The notes under the pieces: generated by a model
Told to the model about the DNA's origin: nothing
What the model saw: only the letters and a program-made list of their open reading frames with translations
Database searches by the model: none
In this document: positions 59,440 to 64,000 of the stretch, piece after piece
Layout: the number at the start of each line of letters is the position of its first letter
Position numbering within the stretch: the stretch's first letter is position 1
Translations under genes and position numbers: made by a program
Source of the DNA: Lepeophtheirus salmonis
Lineage: Eukaryota; Arthropoda; Copepoda; Siphonostomatoida; Caligidae
Assembly: GCF_016086655.4 (NCBI RefSeq)
Contig: NC_052131.2
Span: forward strand, 12,507,940-12,571,939
Direction: 5' to 3'
Length of the DNA: 64,000 nt

Positions 59440-59645
59440 TCACGCAACCTTTCCACAGAAAGTAAACTGGAAAAAAGTCCAAAATGAGTTGGTAGTTAGT
59501 TTTTTCAAACTATTGAACCATTATTCAATGCATTTAAAGAAATTTTCAAAACTTAAAAAGATAGAAACGTCGACAATTGACAACAAAATACACGGTATAT
59601 TTTTGTGCTACCGAAGTAACGTCATGACTGATATATTTAAATACT
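59440..59645 (+). repeat. Copy of dispersed repeat family B
   Basis: 'cacgcaacctttccacagaa', 'aaaaagtccaaaatgagttg', 'gtagttagttttttcaaact', 'attgaaccattattcaatgc' and 'gaaacgtcgacaattgacaa' align with the units at 52130-52690. A 70-codon open frame lies inside but the other copies are closed there. Confidence 0.6.
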
Positions 59646-60715
59646 AATTTAACTGCCCATACCATAAGCAAGAGGCAATTCAATTAGTACAGGATTTATT
59701 AGATTCACTGACATAAAGGGAATATGATTTGAGATTCATTATAGCCTCATCAGGCATGACCATCATTATTTAACTTTTACTTTTGTATAACATTTATTTT
59801 CTCCTCGAAAGCTTACCAATACATTCTTGTTTGAATAAACTATGAAGATATCGGAATAAAAAGTAGTTTGTTTCCATCTATAAAAGTTAATAGTTCTCAC
59901 TTCAAACTCCGTTTTTAAAGTAAGTTGCAAAGATTAATAGTTGAATCTCCGTTAAATAAAAAGAATTCGTGATATATGGACTTTAAATGCAGATTTCACC
60001 TAGTAGATAGTGAAATCATTTATAATCTAGCACAATTCACAACCAAATTTAAGTAGAGTATTACATTATCTTCATGCAATATCTTCGTCTTTCATATTTT
60101 ATAAGTCGCCAAAAGTAGAACAGGACCAATATGGAAATTCCTATTCTTTTTTTTAAGACAATTAATGTAATAAAAAGAATTACTTTTTTTGATGAAAAGA
60201 AAGTCACTTTCAAAAGTTATTACGTATTTTTTTTTTTATTCAAATTATTTTACGAAAAAGATTCTAAAAAAAATTCAAATTTTTAAAAATAATAGAAATA
60301 TTCTTCTTTTTCTTTGAAAACATCAAGGAGGGATGGTGATTCCTGGGAATTTGCTATTGATAATGTCAAATACAAAATTTCGGATTCAGATAAATATATG
60401 ACTAGTTCATAAATAATTTTTTTGGGGGTATGAACGCTTTCATCAAGAAAGACCAACGGATTTCTTACTATATTTTGAAATATTTAATAAGTTTTGAATT
60501 TGTACAATTTAGTGTTTGTCTTATTGAAATTTTTGATTATTTTTAGTTGTAAATCTTGGTTAGAAGGTTTAATTTTAGGATCAAATACTTATTCATGTTG
60601 ATATAACACTGAAGATTGTTTTTCAAACTTAATTTAAAACTAGTTCGTGAAGAGAGTAAGAACAAAATTAAGTTTATTTATAGTGAATTATAACTGAAAT
60701 TTACCTTTTTTTAGT
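59646..60715. other. AT-rich stretch without recognisable gene
   Basis: Nothing recognisable; T runs near 60227-60237. Confidence 0.45.
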
Positions 60716-60719
60716 AAGG

Positions 60720-61345
60720 CCTCCCTAAGCCTCAATGACGGGTTCCACCCTCTTCTTGAAGGCTGCAAAAACCTTATAGATGTCGTCCTCTGACAAATCA
60801 GCCCATGCAGCCTGGGTGGTGTACTCAAAAGATCTCACAGACCCATAAGGCTTGTTGCAGGTAGCCCTTTTGACATTTGCTTAGATGGAATCTTCCAAAG
60901 GAATAAAACAGGGGAAGCTGGGAAATCAAATATTCTTGGACACATTCAAAAGAAGGTTGGCTCTGGACAGCCTCTTCTTCTTTGTGGCCGTTGTAATGAG
61001 ATACTTCTTCCACATCCTCTTGATTTTACTCTCGAGGTATCTTAAATTATCTTTCGGAGCGTAATCTCACTCACATTTATCTCCTTGGCAATAACTCCAA
61101 ATTGTCCTCACAATATTTCTAGCAAGTTGATTTTGGACACGCATAATAATAGCCTTTATTCTTACAGTTCGTTTACCAAACTTTCTGGTGACTGTTCCTT
61201 GCGTATCAAATCGATTTTTAATACAATTCGTTGCTGTCCGGCAGATCCTGAGGTTATTGTCAATCTTGGCTGGGGTCTCCTGACCCACGAGAACTTCCAA
61301 CACAAAAAATTTTTCGCTTTCATTTTGTCGTCTTAGAAGATACAA
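60720..61345 (-). mobile_element. Core-deleted Tc1/maT-like transposase
   Basis: The minus-strand open frame at 61345-61067 (92 codons) reads NLRICRTATNCIKNRFDTQG, TVTRKFGKRTVRIKAIIMRV, QNQLARNIVRTIWSYCQ, a helix-turn-helix plus linker of an IS630-type transposase. In another frame, KRMWKKYLITTATKKKRLSR, ANLLLNVSKNI follows (normally K-HLLTPATKEKRLERSK-LL, just before the first catalytic Asp). Then, after about 100 bases, EYTTQAAWADLSEDDIYKVF, AAFKKRVEPVIEA, a stop, GGL give the usual C-terminus. The three catalytic Asp motifs are missing. No inverted repeats were found. Plus-strand frames here are shadows. Confidence 0.8.
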
Positions 61346-62375
61346 TCAATATTTATAAATAAAAAAATTACAAATGATTATTAGAATATATAACAACCTC
61401 TCATGGTAAAAATTCCTATCAAAACTCGATAAGTGAGTATTTCTTTAAGTGTAAACTTAAATATTACGCATATTGTATATGATTTGAATAAAGATTAAAA
61501 ATATCGTGGCATATAATTAACCATTTTATTTTTTTTAATTGGGATAACATAAGTGAGAGCCATAATAAAATAGTATTGCAACATGAATCATCATCATATA
61601 TTTTACAATTTTTTCGGGAAAGTGTCCTTTCGGCAAAAAAGTGTTTTACAAAGTGTCTGCACTTACGTTAATCATTATCTTCAACATATAGCCCTTATAG
61701 AAGCTTTGCATCTTAAAAATAGCAAAAAAATAAAAATAAAATATATGGCATTTTTTCTGGTAAATATAAAGTTGATAGAGAAAAATCATAGCTATGTTTG
61801 GAATTATGTGATCAAACTCTACTAAGTTCTGTTTATTTCTACCTTGCAACATTTTTTCAGTTAAATAGTAGTATATTTACAGGAAAAAAAATGTAGAAGT
61901 TATGTACGTACAAATCTGCCGAAGGACAATGTAAGTTTACAATATTTTATATTTTACCATATTTGAAAAACATATCAGTCAATTGCGAAAAATATTTTTC
62001 TATTTTAATATTTCTAAGGATATTTGAAGTATAAAAAACAGAGGAAGTTTCAAATTTCATATATGCGTCATCAAAATAAAATATTTATTGGTATTTACCA
62101 ATGGTCAAATTACGTCATAGATGAAGGTATTTCAAGGGCGATAATTCATGGTTTTATTGATGTACAAATTTATAAACACAACCATTAATATTTTTTGTTT
62201 ATTACTCCATAGTTAGATATCGAGTTTTATATATTAAATCATAGCATCTGGATGATGACCTTTCGAAATAAAAAATCTTATTTTTGTTGGTACTTGAAAT
62301 TACAAGCTTGATTTAATAATTATGGTGACGAGAAGAACCAATGAGAGCATCTACATACATCACAATATTCCACAA
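61346..62375. repeat. AT-rich stretch with a short-period array
   Basis: 61612-61665 holds successive variants gggaaagtgtcctttc, ggcaaaaaagtgtttta, caaagtgtctgcac (spacing about 16), like the arrays at 42.8, 55.0 and 56.9 kb. Open frames at 61583-61825 and 61646-61852 overlap on opposite strands and lack motifs. No gene. Confidence 0.4.
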
Positions 62376-62379
62376 ACAT

Positions 62380-62675
62380 AAAAATTTAAAGAGTATTTTG
62401 TCAGCTATTGATTTTTCTACTCCTCCCATTACTCCTTATTAGGTAGTCTTCCAAATTTTGATTGTTTGAAGTTGAATTAATTTTGGTTAAGATGTGAACA
62501 ATTTCCCAATCCCATAGTAATCTTCATAATGCCCCTCAATCTTTCTTCCAAAAAGAAAAAAATCAGTTGTTCGTTATACAGTACTTTCTTATTTATTTTG
62601 GAAGAATCGCTTGACAACCAATTAATTTTGGGCCCTTTTTTGTTTCTTTTCCGAGGACAGGTTGCAAAATATACA
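62380..62675 (-). repeat. Dispersed repeat family B copy, minus strand
   Basis: On the minus strand: 'ttttgcaacctgtcctcgga', 'gggcccaaaattaattggtt', 'gggaaattgttcacatctta', 'aattaattcaacttcaaaca', 'gggaggagtagaaaaatcaa', 'tagctgac'. The order agrees with 36715-36945 and 52130-52690. A further start-like piece on the same strand lies at about 62945-62870 ('ttgtatcttgcaaactttca'). Confidence 0.6.
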
Positions 62676-63440
62676 ATAAAGGAAACAACAGGTTAAAAAT
62701 TATCTCATTAACAACAGCCAATTCAAATTCCAAAGATCAATATTTCAAATACTTCAAAATATGAGCTATTAAAGTACTAAAAGAATCAACAGCGTACAAA
62801 TATAAATAATATTATTGAAGAATAGTTATTCTACATTTGCAAAGAACTTTCTAATTATAACGGATGTGCTTCCTTTTTTTTCTTTTAATCTTTGAGTGAA
62901 AGTTTGCAAGATACAATAAGCCTGCCATAATGACCATAACTATATTAAAAAGTGGCAAACACATCTATAAGTTGATGATAGTTTTTGGTTTCATGAAAAG
63001 TTGTCGTTTTTTAGATAAAACATTTGGCGTTGTTGTATTATTAATTCTCGTTATGTAGATTTGATAGATTGTCGTGGTAATAACATCTCCCCTATCTCTT
63101 GTATAAATTGAATTAAAAATGAATATATATCCTTCACAGAAATTTATAGCATATACACAATTAAGTACAATATTTTTAAAGTATTAGCATATTGTGGGCA
63201 GGTTAATAAATATGAATTTGAGCACTTTGTATACATCACAACTCTCAAAAAAATAAGCATTTGGGTATGATTAACGATGACATCAAAATGTTGGCAAATT
63301 GGATCGAAATGGAAACTCCAAATTTACACACAAAAATAATTCAAAATTCTAAGTATTTTAAGTATCTGACTCTATGGGTTCGTAATATTTATTGTTTCTA
63401 TGAAATATGAGCAAAAAAAATATATTAATGAAGAATATGT
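62676..63440. other. AT-rich stretch without recognisable gene
   Basis: Apart from the small family B-like piece at 62870-62945, nothing is recognised. Confidence 0.4.
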
Positions 63441-63444
63441 TATC

Positions 63445-64000
63445 ATAGCAGGCAACTAGGCTAAAGAACCCGATTATGTGGGCAAATCCTCAAAAACCGC
63501 TCGAAGAAGCCAAGCCAATGCTAAATCATCTCACACTCCAGTTATTAAAACAATAGAAAAAACTTGATTGTAACTTCTGGGTTGTTTTAGAGATACATAT
63601 CCTTACGAACATCATGAAAAAGATCCATCTCCAACGTTGTCAAGGACATTTAAATTACCTTAAATCTGCAATAGCTGGAAGAGTGATAATTTTTTTTTTT
63701 TATGAAAAAACAATGGAACCTGTTTATAACCGTTCGAATTTGTCAATGGCCTTGTGGCATCAAATGGGATTGCGGTATCCCTCATTTGGTTCTTTCGAGA
63801 CTACACGTTGAATATTAATAGCTATTTTGAAGCCCTTTAAGACGATTTGCTTCCTTGGGTGAGAAAAAATTTCCCGGGAGGTGACATATGTCGTCTTCCA
63901 GCAAATACTAGAGGAAAACAAAGTAGCTACCCTAAAACTCAGATGCAGGGACCATTACTGACTAGTCATTTTGGTGCATGTAAGAAGCGACGTGGGAGAG
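63445..64000 (+). mobile_element. maT-like transposase, degenerate, runs off the window
   Basis: The plus strand reads WANPQKPLEEAKPMLNHLTL (linker after the helix-turn-helix), then HILTNIMKKIHLQRCQGHLN, YLKSAIAGRVIIFFFYEKTM, where FSDEK is usual, and EPVYNRSNLS. A frameshift gives LNINSYFEAL, a stop, DDLLPWVRKNFPGGD; another gives YVVFQQILEENK, where the family has VVFQQD-A-AHKA, so the second Asp is Ile here. The order and spacing are normal, and this copy, unlike several others, keeps the middle of the catalytic domain. The C-terminal end lies beyond 64000. Confidence 0.85.

Noticed and set aside
1..64000. CRISPR arrays, operons or prophage
   Set aside because: No regularly spaced identical repeats with unique spacers, no prokaryotic gene packing; the element types are those of animal genomes.

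Overview
This is AT-rich (roughly 30% GC by eye) animal nuclear DNA with no gene I can assign to a host function. It is built from worn-down mobile elements: at least a dozen remnants of the IS630-Tc1-mariner superfamily, one piggyBac-like element, one P-element/THAP9-like element, two LINE remnants and two hAT-type ends. Three or more further dispersed repeat families match nothing I recognise. The mix, with its many maT-like transposase fragments, fits an arthropod and brings to mind parasitic copepods such as salmon lice. That attribution is inference from remembered families and was not tested. There is no rRNA, no convincing tRNA, no CRISPR array and no prokaryotic gene layout.

Layout. 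1-1052: broken mariner on the minus strand. 4.1, 7.7 and 12.1-12.7 kb: minus-strand maT/Tc1-like fragments. 8.9-9.9 kb: a nearly full-length but dead mariner next to a hAT-type end. 15.4, 43.0 and 55.6-56.4 kb: three copies of one maT-like family. 21.5-25.0 kb: a long degenerate LINE (endonuclease plus reverse transcriptase), followed directly by a hAT-type end. 25.5-26.0 kb: an unidentified GC-richer island. 26518-27671: a non-autonomous piggyBac-like element between TTAA sites. 27.95-29.85 kb: a P-element-like transposase with the longest open frame in the window. 33.5-35.6 kb: two complete, internally deleted maT-like elements in opposite orientation, each bounded by inverted repeats and TA. 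41.2-41.9 kb: the 3' end of a second LINE. 49.0, 50.1, 60.7 and 63.4 kb: more Tc1/maT relatives. Between them lie long AT-rich stretches in which I see no gene.

The repeats do not form a pathway; together they record repeated invasion and decay. Three points stand out. At least five maT-like copies keep both ends of the transposase but have lost the catalytic core. Several multi-copy families have no recognisable coding sequence. The palindrome TGACGTCA occurs seven times, against about 0.5 expected for this composition. No novel functional system could be supported; the undescribed repeat families and the inverted-repeat element at 47.2-47.5 kb are the best candidates for something new.
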